A stretch of 44,217 bases of DNA. Origin: a virus. The translations under genes were made by a program, and so were the position numbers. Each line of letters starts with the position of its first letter. Position 1 is the stretch's first letter. The notes below the pieces were generated by a model. That model ran no database searches. It worked only from the letters and a program-made list of their open reading frames with translations, and was not told where the DNA came from. Below, in pieces: positions 8,853 through 16,985 of the stretch. Location of the stretch: the IMG/VR virus record IMGVR_UViG_3300032288_002862, positions 1 to 44,217 of that record; one strand, written 5' to 3'.

Positions 8853-11800
8853 TTATTCTCTGCCTCTAGCTGCCATCGCTCTTGATACTCTTTCACCGTC
8901 AAGATCTATAGAAATTGCTCCGTCTTTAAGTAGTGTTATGAGTTCATCCAACTTTGCTTCTAATCCTCCGCCTGTGGTTTCCGTCGTGGTTGTCGTGGTA
9001 GGCGTTTCTGTATCTTTTTGTGTCATTGCTGATATTACTGACAGTGTAGCAACTTTTAGCGTGTTGGTTTTATCCAGTTGATCGTTTAGTTTTTGTAAAG
9101 AATAAACAAGTCTGTCCACCGCCATAGCAAACGCATCTATCATACCAAATTTAGCTGTGGCCGATGCTATTTTGTCAATAGAATCTGCAGAGTCTCTAAG
9201 TTTTGGACCAATGTCAATAAATCTTTGTAATCTTTTTATTGGATCTCCTCCTAACAGTTTACCAGCAAAACTTCCCAATCCAGCAGCAGCGGAACCAGCC
9301 CCAAACGCCGCAAGAGCACCAGACAAAGCAGTTATTCCAAATGCCGTTTTTAATAATCCATCTGCCCCAATTTCAGCAAATCTGTCGAGTAGTGCACCCA
9401 AAGATTCTAAACCAGGTCTAGCTATTTCTATTGCTTTCCCGAATCCAATCATTGCTACCCCAAGTACTCCAATGGCAAAAGCACCACCAATAATGAGTGG
9501 AAGAGCCAATCCAAGAGCCGCGGCAACAACTCCAAGACCAAGCATGGTGGAAAGTCCTTTTGCTATGGTTGACCAATCAAGATCAGCAAATACCGTGAAT
9601 GAACTAACCACGGTTGACAACCCTTCCGATATAAGTTTTATACCAAATGCAAATCCAATAAATGCCAGAGATAAGGCTCCTATAGCCGCTATACCCAACC
9701 AAGCTATAGGATTACCACCCAACGCCGCAAGTCCAGCGCTCATAGCAACTAATCCAGCCGAAAATGGCGTTCCAAGTAAAGCAATTCCGGCCATACCTAT
9801 TAATCCAGGAACCATTATTACTAAAGCAAGCGAAGCAAGCATCAAGGCTCCTGCTCCAAGAAGAACATCAGTCGATGCCATAGATTTAATTCCAGCAGAA
9901 AGACCTTCCAAACCAGCTTTTACTTTTTCTCCATCTAATCTTTCAAGAAGTTTTGCTCCAAAAAATCCAGGTATCATTACTACCAATCCGAGAGACGCTG
10001 GTATGAGATTTAGTGCTCCAAACAATACGTCCATACCCTTCATCGATTTTAATCCAGCTGCTAAATTTTCTAGAAAATCTTTTAGTCCTTGTCCTGCTTT
10101 TTCTTTTATACCGTCAGAACTTTTTGCGGCTTCGGCGGTAGTCTTTGTTACGTCCCCGGCTCCAACCGTTGAGGGGGTTGCTGTAGTCGGAGGTGCGGGT
10201 GGTCCTTGTATTTCGGCTGTGGCTCCTTTTCCAAAACTAAATTTTTCTTTTAATTTATCAAATCCAGATTTTAAAGATTCTCCGATGCCGCCAGCCGATC
10301 CACCCTCTTTATTCCACATCGATACTATTGTCTTCTTGGCAGCCGATGCTCCTTCTGTAAATCCGCTCCAAAGATTTTTCCAAGTTTGTACTTTAAATAA
10401 AGAAGCAAATCCACTTCCTATAGCAGAAAATACTGACCCTATGCTTCCCAACAACCCCACCACCCCCGCTTTTCCAAAAAAAGCAAGTAACAATATTCCA
10501 GATCCTATTCCCAAAATCCAAGTAATTGTGGTTTTTATAGCTTCTCCGAACGATCCCATTCCATCTACCATACCAGATATAAAATCAATAATAGATCCAA
10601 ATATTTCTCCTAATATTTTTAACGGAGACAAAAGTCCTTTTAATACAAACGCAACAACTTTTAATAGAGGAACAAGAAGTTTTGCAAGAGGAGTTATAAT
10701 TGGTTCAAGTATTTCGGCAAAAGCCAGTTTCATCGCATCCAATAGATTGTTAATATTGGTCATTGTACCTTGAATCTTTTGCTGCATCAATGCCTTTTCA
10801 TTTTGTTTTACAAGGTCTTCAGAATCTAACTTTTCTTTTTCTTTTAACTTTTTGAGTTCAGCTTCTTGTGCTATGAGTATTTTTTTCTTGGTCTCATCCG
10901 TACCATTCATTATAGCTTCTCTTTGAGCATCAACAGCCATCATCTTGGTTAGATCTTTTAACTCCATACCAGCAGCTTTAGCTAAAGCTTCACGTTGGTA
11001 TACGTTCATTCTGTTGAAGTCGCCCGCTCTTTTTACGGTTTCGAGGGTTGCTCTAGCCGAATCTTCTACTCTTCCTTCAAATGCATATTGTCTTGCTAAT
11101 TGAAAGTTGATGTTCTTACCAAGCAATGCGCTAGCGTTTAATTCATCGTTTATACTTGAACTAAAATCAAGCATCTTTCTTTGAGACTCTACCATCTTGT
11201 TAAGTTCCATACCCATTGCTCTTGCAGCAATGGCCGACTTCATCAGTTTAGATGGGTTAGCCCCTAACATACTAAGTGTAGTTTCAGAAGAGTTTGCCAC
11301 ATCTTGCATTACCAACTTGAATGGAACGCCGGCTTTTTCAGATATACCAGCTCCAACTTTTACGACATTCATCGCCGCTTCTTGTGTAGCTCCACCAAGA
11401 CCTTGGAAGTTAGCCAATACATTCGCGGTTGATTCTTCTGCTACTCCGAGATTAGCACTCAACAATGCTGTATTTTTTAGAGCTTCTTTAGATACCAACG
11501 ATGTACGACCAAATACATCGGTAAGAGCCTTTGCTGATTTGTAAGCAGCTTCGATAGACACTCCCATAGAAGCAAACTGAGAATTGACAGCTTCTGCGTC
11601 TTTTCTTAATTCTTTCATCTGGTTTATGCTAAAACCAGTTGTCTTTCTAAATTCTTCAGCTGCTTTATCCAACGCAATAAAACGTTCTACTCCAAATCTC
11701 AAAAGTGCATCAAAAAGCATGAACGGTTTTGGTATTTTATTAGCCGTATTTAAGAAATTTTTTATAGATGTGTACTGATCTCCAAGAATTCCCAGTCTGG

Positions 11801-12842
11801 CATCTTCTTGTCGATTGATGTGTTGTAAGTATCCTCCCATCCATTTTTGTTGGACCATATCCTTTCTAGCCTGTTCGGCTTTAGCTTCATTTAATATGAC
11901 CTGAGAGGCGACGTGACTATTATATACTTCGGTTCTTCTTCTTAAAAGACCATTTAGTTGATGTGAAGTATTTACGGACATTTCCGCACTGTCGTTTCCC
12001 TTACTGGTTGCTGCGTATTGCTCTTTAAAAGATTTTATCTTTTCTTTTTCAAGCTTTATCTGCTCTTTAATAGATTCTTTTTCAACTTGATCCGCTTTTC
12101 CTTGTCTTTCTTTTAATATTTCTATTGCTTTTTCAGAAGCCACTTTTTTCTGTAACAGAGCTATTCTCATATCAGTAACACTGATATTATCCAAATCCAG
12201 TGCCGTTTGAGCTTCTAATTGCTCTAATGTTTGTTGTCCACTTGCCCACAACGCTCTTTTTTTCTGCAACATTTCTACATCAGCCTCAACCAAGTGTCTA
12301 CTCAATGTAACCGCATATTCTGCATGTTTATTAGACTTTTTAGAAAAATCATCTATCATCGATTGATTTACTAATTCGTCCGAAGCTATACTTTTTTTTG
12401 TTTGTTGAAAAGTATTAATTTCTTTGTTCAACTCTGCCAATTTGGCTTTACTGATTTTATTTCCATTTATTTGAGCATTTGCTATTTCTTGAACAGCAAA
12501 TCGTGCTTTGATACTTCTTTCTTGAAAAGTTTCCATCAAGCTTTCTTGTTGCGCCAGCTCTTTAGTGGCTCCTTCCATATATCCCAATAATTTTCTGGCG
12601 CCCTCGGCTCCCCCTAAAATACCTTTAAGCAAAGTATTAGACCAGAATTTATTAGATTCCTTTGTAAATTTTGCTATATCCTCAGCGGATTTTGAGACAT
12701 CCTGCATATGTCCTTGTACAGCTTTTGTAAAGTCTCTAAAGTCTTTAAAAGCTTCAGCGACATGCTCAGCCTCAGATTTCATGTCTTGCATGTGTATCAA
12801 AGCTTTAGCTAAGTCTTTAGGATCTATTTGATTGTCCGCCAT
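8853..12842 (-). CDS. Tail tape-measure protein
   Basis: 1329 residues, one of the longest genes here and placed between hub and baseplate genes. The first ~350 residues are long charged helices, probably coiled coils. Residues ~380-650 resemble the conserved tape-measure region, with repeated short helices rich in Ala, Lys and Met. Around ~690-800 and ~930-1180 there are many hydrophobic Gly/Ala/Leu segments that could insert in a membrane, such as ILGIGSGILLLAFF and LLGAGALMLASLALVIMVPG. The C-terminus (SIDLDGERVSRAMAARGRE) is typical of tape measures. The protein sets tail length, is packed in the tail tube and is ejected during infection. At ~0.15 nm per helical residue the tail would be at most about 200 nm. 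A short Pro/Thr-rich linker occurs at ~870-900. Confidence 0.85.
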   Translation of the reverse strand: MADNQIDPKDLAKALIHMQDMKSEAEHVAEAFKDFRDFTKAVQGHMQDVSKSAEDIAKFTKESNKFWSNTLLKGILGGAEGARKLLGYMEGATKELAQQESLMETFQERSIKARFAVQEIANAQINGNKISKAKLAELNKEINTFQQTKKSIASDELVNQSMIDDFSKKSNKHAEYAVTLSRHLVEADVEMLQKKRALWASGQQTLEQLEAQTALDLDNISVTDMRIALLQKKVASEKAIEILKERQGKADQVEKESIKEQIKLEKEKIKSFKEQYAATSKGNDSAEMSVNTSHQLNGLLRRRTEVYNSHVASQVILNEAKAEQARKDMVQQKWMGGYLQHINRQEDARLGILGDQYTSIKNFLNTANKIPKPFMLFDALLRFGVERFIALDKAAEEFRKTTGFSINQMKELRKDAEAVNSQFASMGVSIEAAYKSAKALTDVFGRTSLVSKEALKNTALLSANLGVAEESTANVLANFQGLGGATQEAAMNVVKVGAGISEKAGVPFKLVMQDVANSSETTLSMLGANPSKLMKSAIAARAMGMELNKMVESQRKMLDFSSSINDELNASALLGKNINFQLARQYAFEGRVEDSARATLETVKRAGDFNRMNVYQREALAKAAGMELKDLTKMMAVDAQREAIMNGTDETKKKILIAQEAELKKLKEKEKLDSEDLVKQNEKALMQQKIQGTMTNINNLLDAMKLAFAEILEPIITPLAKLLVPLLKVVAFVLKGLLSPLKILGEIFGSIIDFISGMVDGMGSFGEAIKTTITWILGIGSGILLLAFFGKAGVVGLLGSIGSVFSAIGSGFASLFKVQTWKNLWSGFTEGASAAKKTIVSMWNKEGGSAGGIGESLKSGFDKLKEKFSFGKGATAEIQGPPAPPTTATPSTVGAGDVTKTTAEAAKSSDGIKEKAGQGLKDFLENLAAGLKSMKGMDVLFGALNLIPASLGLVVMIPGFFGAKLLERLDGEKVKAGLEGLSAGIKSMASTDVLLGAGALMLASLALVIMVPGLIGMAGIALLGTPFSAGLVAMSAGLAALGGNPIAWLGIAAIGALSLAFIGFAFGIKLISEGLSTVVSSFTVFADLDWSTIAKGLSTMLGLGVVAAALGLALPLIIGGAFAIGVLGVAMIGFGKAIEIARPGLESLGALLDRFAEIGADGLLKTAFGITALSGALAAFGAGSAAAGLGSFAGKLLGGDPIKRLQRFIDIGPKLRDSADSIDKIASATAKFGMIDAFAMAVDRLVYSLQKLNDQLDKTNTLKVATLSVISAMTQKDTETPTTTTTTETTGGGLEAKLDELITLLKDGAISIDLDGERVSRAMAARGRE

Positions 12843-12862
12843 TTATTTAAAAAATAGTTATA

Positions 12863-12870
12863 TATAAATA
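12863..12870 (-). promoter_or_regulatory. TATTTATA box before the tape-measure gene
   Basis: The octamer on the coding strand ends 20 nt before the ATG at 12842, in an AT-rich 35-nt gap. This spacing would leave room for a short leader. Confidence 0.35.
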
Positions 12871-12877
12871 TTATAAC

Positions 12878-13804
12878 TTATCCCTTTTTAGGTATGGACG
12901 GTCGAGATATTTTAGAGGGAGATCCCCCACCTTTTGATGCTTTTTTGTGAGCTTCTGCCTCTTCTTTTTTAGCTTCTACCAGCTTTTTTATATAAAATGT
13001 ACGTAATCTTGTGGGCATATTATATACCCCATCTTGGGTAAATGCACCATTACTATAATAACACAGATCAAATATCTCGGAATGCATATTACTAACCACC
13101 TCTGGTTTCATTCCAAATATATCCAAATTTACATCCATTTTTGATGTCTTGGATTTGCTACACGATGGACATTGTATATATATTTCCTTGATAAATCCAG
13201 GAGTATATTTGTAGTAAAATTTCTTAAACTCTCTGTTATCTGCTACCCCAAGTTCATAATCATAAAACCTACTTATGTCATCTTTTTCTATTCCTTCTAT
13301 TTCAAGTGTAAGATTTTTGATGAAAGATAACCATCCCAATTCATCGTGATATTTTTGTTCTTTGCAGTTTGGTAGTTTAAAATGAACTATCTTTTGACAC
13401 ACGGGAAATTTATATTTTAATTCGTTCTTTCCTTTTTCACATTTTGAGAAATCAAAAGGTATTGATCTAAAACCAAAGGATATATCTTGGTCAAATTCAT
13501 GTTCGCAGTATTGACATGAAGTTTTTATTTTTGATCCAGCTCCATAATTTGCTATTCTAAGATTGAGCAATATGGTTTCATAATCACAATAAAGCAAGGT
13601 GTTGAGGTCTATTCCACCAACAACAACCTCGTTTAAAAATTCTTGTTCAAGTATTCCATATCTAGCAAAATTTGAGTTAGCAAGAAGCTCCTCTATCTTT
13701 GCTGTGATAGGGTATATTTTTACTTTGCCTTGAGATAATGGATGGTCAGAGGGATAGAAATAGCCCTCGGATGCCAGTTCTATTATCTCATAGTTTTGAC
13801 TCAC
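12878..13804 (-). CDS. Baseplate hub assembly protein, T4 gp26/gp51 family (second copy)
   Basis: 308 residues. It shares with the upstream neighbour the opening pattern GYFYPSDHPLSQG, then ITAK-x-EELLANSNF and a GIL segment. It has two zinc-knuckle-like pairs, C97-x2-C100 (CQYCEHEF) and C212-x2-C215 (CPSCSKSK). This layout is that of the T4 baseplate hub family that includes gp26 and gp51. Those proteins help assemble the central hub of the baseplate. The start codon is the GTG at 13804, overlapping the upstream TGA in GTGA, which indicates coupled translation. The C-terminus is Lys/Glu-rich, then Gly/Ser/Pro-rich. In T4 the two genes are not adjacent; here tandem paralogues probably fill both jobs. 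Confidence 0.75.
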   Translation of the reverse strand: MSQNYEIIELASEGYFYPSDHPLSQGKVKIYPITAKIEELLANSNFARYGILEQEFLNEVVVGGIDLNTLLYCDYETILLNLRIANYGAGSKIKTSCQYCEHEFDQDISFGFRSIPFDFSKCEKGKNELKYKFPVCQKIVHFKLPNCKEQKYHDELGWLSFIKNLTLEIEGIEKDDISRFYDYELGVADNREFKKFYYKYTPGFIKEIYIQCPSCSKSKTSKMDVNLDIFGMKPEVVSNMHSEIFDLCYYSNGAFTQDGVYNMPTRLRTFYIKKLVEAKKEEAEAHKKASKGGGSPSKISRPSIPKKG

Positions 13805-14649
13805 ACATTATCGTTGATATTTGGCCAGAAGAAACTAGCTCCAAGTGGAACCATCATTCTTTCACCGTGTCCACAAGCAGGACATGTAAAGTCAAAATAC
13901 AGATCCATGTCTGGTGTGTTTTCTCTGATATGACGACGTAGAGCCAAACTATCTTTAGCGATTAAGAAATTGTCTACAAAATTCTTGATTGTCATCTTGT
14001 CGGTAGCATTATCAACCGACTTTATGGTATATTTCAATCTGGTTGTAATTTCTGCGGTGTTCGCGTTTGTTCCCAATTTACTCAAAGCCTTTAGCTCTTG
14101 ATCAATATCCGCTTCATCCTTGTGAGTGAGGAAAGACCATGTTATCGTCTTACCGCTGTTAGGAAGTGTATATGAAAACTTGTTTTCTCCCTTAGTAAAT
14201 CCAGAAAGATCAATTGTCTTGAATTGAAGTTTGTTCAAATCAATGTCTATGTTTGATTCTGTTTCGCATGCTGGACACTTAATCTTGGTAGAATATATTT
14301 CACCATATGCGCTTTTTCTGGATTCAATAAACAGAGAATTCTTATCACCAATCAACAAGTCATTGAGAGTCACGTTTGGCGTAGCGATCAACGACTTCAA
14401 AAACTCGTCCAATACAATACCTTTCTTTAAGAAATTTGTATTGCTTAGAATATCTTCGTGGCGGGCAGTGACTTGATGTATTTCTATAGTTCCGCTTGAA
14501 AGAGGGCTGGTTGATGGGTAAAAATGTCCTTGGGATGGAAGATTTACCTTGATTGTAGGCAGTGAATTCTTCGATTGATCCATCATAGCTGGAAATGGTT
14601 TTGGTGCCATTGTACCAGTATTTTTAGCAACAGGTATATTTTGTTCCAT
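13801..14649 (-). CDS. Baseplate hub assembly protein, T4 gp26/gp51 family (first copy)
   Basis: 282 residues. After a ~30-residue low-complexity lead it shows the family pattern GHFYPSTSPLSSG, VTARHEDILSNTNF and KKGIVLDEFL. Two cysteine pairs, C125-x2-C128 (CPACE) and C256-x2-C259 (CPACGHGE), probably bind zinc, perhaps as a single site in the folded protein. The paralogue downstream has cysteine pairs at similar spacing, about 115-130 residues apart. Position upstream of the tape measure fits hub assembly. No good Shine-Dalgarno site precedes the ATG at 14649; the 94-nt upstream gap is AT-rich and holds the palindrome TTGTATATATACAA. Confidence 0.75.
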   Translation of the reverse strand: MEQNIPVAKNTGTMAPKPFPAMMDQSKNSLPTIKVNLPSQGHFYPSTSPLSSGTIEIHQVTARHEDILSNTNFLKKGIVLDEFLKSLIATPNVTLNDLLIGDKNSLFIESRKSAYGEIYSTKIKCPACETESNIDIDLNKLQFKTIDLSGFTKGENKFSYTLPNSGKTITWSFLTHKDEADIDQELKALSKLGTNANTAEITTRLKYTIKSVDNATDKMTIKNFVDNFLIAKDSLALRRHIRENTPDMDLYFDFTCPACGHGERMMVPLGASFFWPNINDNV

Positions 14650-14743
14650 AAGTTTTATAACATTTGTTTATTGTATATATACAACCCAAAAAACTTTTTG
14701 GTGTATATATCACTATTTTTATGAAACTTTTTATTTTTATATA

Positions 14744-15487
14744 CTATCTACCCAAAGGCTTGTTTGCTCTCAATTTTGCGGCCTTTAGCTTTTCGATCCA
14801 ACTTGCTCTTTGTATAGCTTTTTTGTCACCCGAAGACTTTTCAGCTTGAGCGATTTGTTGAAGTTCATCTTCTGGTGCTTCTTCTTGATCAAGCGGCTTT
14901 TCACTTGCCAAGATTTTTTTAATCTCATCAGATTTGTCTTTGATGAATTTTGGGTCTAAATTACGAGCTTGACCCGCTTCCGAGTCAGCTTTGAGTTGGT
15001 TTAATATATCATTATCAGAAGCATTAACATCCGTTGATAGTATTCTTTCTATCGCATCTCGCGTAGAAGCGTCTACAGCTTCACCTGTATTTTCTTCTGG
15101 TTCGTTTTTTGATGGCCTTCCCATATTCGGGTTTAGTCCCTTTTTGGTGTATGTCTTTACAGGAGTAGTTCTGTTTGGATTTTTTGCACCCAAAGCTCCC
15201 TTGGTACGATATTCTTCAATTTCTTCACGAATCATTGATAGTATTTCTTCTTTGATGTTTCCAACTTTTTGTGGGTTAGCTGGCTTCTGGACTTCAGGAA
15301 GTTTCTTGCCTTCTTCTTTTTCCTTTGGTTCTGATGTCGGTGTCAATGACTTTGAGTCGGCAACGTTTTCGGTGTGATCTGTTGACTCTTTTGTTTTCTT
15401 AAAGCCAGACAATCCCTTGTTTTCTTTAATAGCCATCACTTCTTCGGTGATTACTTTTAGTAATTCTTTTAGTTCCGATTTTTTCAT
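14744..15487 (-). CDS. Tagged, disordered charged protein; possible internal head protein
   Basis: 247 residues opening with the tag MKKSELKELLKVITEEVM, followed by an I-K-E site that fits the T4 prohead protease rule (L/I-x-E). The rest is highly charged and rich in Lys, Glu, Pro, Ser and Thr, with little hydrophobic core. A second amphipathic helix with tag-like spacing (NIKEEILSMIREEIEEY) occurs at ~78-94. MGRPSK near residue 121 resembles an AT-hook core. The C-terminal ~30 residues are basic. No enzyme motif is seen. The start is fixed by the tag. I infer a head-core or DNA-associated internal protein; the function is unproven. Confidence 0.65.
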   Translation of the reverse strand: MKKSELKELLKVITEEVMAIKENKGLSGFKKTKESTDHTENVADSKSLTPTSEPKEKEEGKKLPEVQKPANPQKVGNIKEEILSMIREEIEEYRTKGALGAKNPNRTTPVKTYTKKGLNPNMGRPSKNEPEENTGEAVDASTRDAIERILSTDVNASDNDILNQLKADSEAGQARNLDPKFIKDKSDEIKKILASEKPLDQEEAPEDELQQIAQAEKSSGDKKAIQRASWIEKLKAAKLRANKPLGR

Positions 15488-15493
15488 ATGATT

Positions 15494-15859
15494 TTACTTG
15501 TTGTATTTCTTTTGAATTTTTTCAATTTCCGTGGAATTTGTTCCAGCCGTTTGTTGAAGTTTTGCTTTTCTTCTAGCTAAGTCTTGTTTCTTTTTTAATA
15601 CAGGAGCTTCTAACCTTTGTACTGTACCATCAATACTTCTTATTGAATTATTTATTTTATCTTGTTGAGTCTTTAAGTCGTCCAGTTTTGCTTGATCAAC
15701 CGGCGATATTTTTACTACATCATCTTTTTTTTGTGGATCTTCTATATTTGCTTTAACGTTTCCTTTTTGATCTGTCGAAACAGAAGCGCTCATATCTACT
15801 TCATTCAACTTTCTAACAACGATTTCTCGTATGAGTTCTTTTAGTTCCGATTTTTTCAT
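15494..15859 (-). CDS. Small tagged coiled-coil protein
   Basis: 121 residues opening with MKKSELKELIREIVVRKL and then L-N-E, a fit to the T4-type prohead cleavage rule. The remaining ~100 residues form a charged coiled coil (residues ~50-115, many Lys, Gln, Asp) with no catalytic motif. The first 24 coding bases plus 3 bases upstream are identical to those of the next gene, 6 nt downstream, which suggests recent copying of the tag-coding DNA. A TATTTATA box lies 3 nt before the ATG. A scaffold or head-core role is an inference from the tag. Confidence 0.65.
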   Translation of the reverse strand: MKKSELKELIREIVVRKLNEVDMSASVSTDQKGNVKANIEDPQKKDDVVKISPVDQAKLDDLKTQQDKINNSIRSIDGTVQRLEAPVLKKKQDLARRKAKLQQTAGTNSTEIEKIQKKYNK

Positions 15860-15862
15860 ATG

Positions 15863-15870
15863 TATAAATA
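15863..15870 (-). promoter_or_regulatory. TATTTATA box before the 121-aa tagged gene
   Basis: The octamer on the coding strand lies 3 nt before the ATG at 15859. It would drive the two tagged genes 15859 to 14744. Confidence 0.35.
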
Positions 15871-15912
15871 TATCCCACTACCAATAAAAGATAATTATTT
15901 TAATCTCCGCTA

Positions 15913-15967
15913 TATTGCAGCAATAGCACAGGTATATTGCTTATATATTATATAGCTTTAGCTATAT
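15913..15967. repeat. Two short inverted repeats in a 183-nt gap
   Basis: The gap 15860-16042 contains TATTGC-A-GCAATA at 15913-15925 and a 7-bp stem ATATAGC/GCTATAT with a TTTA loop at 15950-15967. The stems are AT-rich and no clear U-run follows on the minus strand, so a terminator is doubtful. I see no gene in the gap. Confidence 0.4.
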
Positions 15968-16042
15968 TTTATTAAGCATATCTATTCTTTGTTGTTGAAC
16001 AGGGCAATTGTAACCATATATACCGATTTTGGTCAAGATATA

Positions 16043-16975
16043 TTAACGACGATTTTTTGACTTACGTTTTTCATTGATCGGCTCTGAATCTTCTTCCGAA
16101 TCTTCACCGTCGTCGGTTATGCCGTGCATAGAAAGCAGTTCGTTTGCCAAATTTTTTATTTTCTTAGCAATTTCAATTTCTTCATTTTCGGCCGGATTGT
16201 CTGCGTCTGCTTCTTCATCTGCTTCAGCGATTGGTTCAGAATCTTCTTGTTCTGCGTCTTCTCCATCTTCTTTTTCTTCTTCACCATCAACCACGCCGTG
16301 CATAGCCAGCAGTTGATAAACAAGAGCTTGAATTTCTCTACCAATTTGAACTTCCTTCTTTTCTTCTGGATCAGAAAGATCGGTTTCGTCGTGATCTTCC
16401 ATTTCTGCGTTCATTTCCATGATAGCTTCACGGATTAATTGCTTTAATCTAGATTTTTTAATTGTATTTTCATTCATAGGGGTGCCTGGTTCTGGAGCTT
16501 CTGGCTGAGGAGTTACTGTTTTTTTATTTGGACTCCAACCAGTTTTTTCTACTTTAAAGTTAATAGCCTTGTTGTCATCTTTGACATCGTCGGGGTTTTG
16601 TGCCGATCCTTCGATATAAAGATCCACACCTTCTTCGTTCTTGATGTGAATTCGTACTTTACCAGGAGATGTTTGTTCTACGCTTTCTATTTCATCTGCT
16701 CCAAAGTATTGATTACCATTGTTTGAATTTCCTTTGAGTGGTTGGAATGATTCATAGTCCCATTCATCTCCAAATTTAGCCATATATCCAAAATGAGCTT
16801 TTTTATCGTTCGTGAGGACACATACATCATACATACCACCTTCCGAGGTAGATGCGTATTGACTATTGCGTTCAATTACAGTTTTGGTGTTTGCTTGATT
16901 GATCTGTGCACCAGAAGTTCCCATTGCTTCTTGGACTGCTTCTCTTATTATATTTCTAAGTTGTGTTTTTTTCAT
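16043..16975 (-). CDS. Two-module tagged protein with acidic duplicated tail
   Basis: 310 residues in two modules. Module 1 opens with MKKTQLRNIIREAVQEAM and has a beta-rich body up to ~150 (CVLTNDKKAHFGYMAKFGDEWDYE). Module 2 begins after a Pro-rich linker with a second tag, IKKSRLKQLIREAIMEMN, at ~171-188. It continues with two similar units, IGREIQALVYQLLAMHG and IAKKIKNLANELLSMHG, each followed by a strongly acidic Glu/Asp stretch ending in DSEPI. The last ten residues are basic. The second tag sits where a start codon may once have been (see findings). No enzyme motif is visible. A head-core or internal protein is a plausible role. Confidence 0.65.
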   Translation of the reverse strand: MKKTQLRNIIREAVQEAMGTSGAQINQANTKTVIERNSQYASTSEGGMYDVCVLTNDKKAHFGYMAKFGDEWDYESFQPLKGNSNNGNQYFGADEIESVEQTSPGKVRIHIKNEEGVDLYIEGSAQNPDDVKDDNKAINFKVEKTGWSPNKKTVTPQPEAPEPGTPMNENTIKKSRLKQLIREAIMEMNAEMEDHDETDLSDPEEKKEVQIGREIQALVYQLLAMHGVVDGEEEKEDGEDAEQEDSEPIAEADEEADADNPAENEEIEIAKKIKNLANELLSMHGITDDGEDSEEDSEPINEKRKSKNRR

Positions 16976-16985
16976 AATAGTATTT

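Noticed and set aside
9157-10773. A 538-codon plus-strand frame opposite the tape-measure gene
   Set aside because: Antisense shadow with Pro/Ser/Ala-rich, featureless sequence; the tape-measure frame has clear domain structure.
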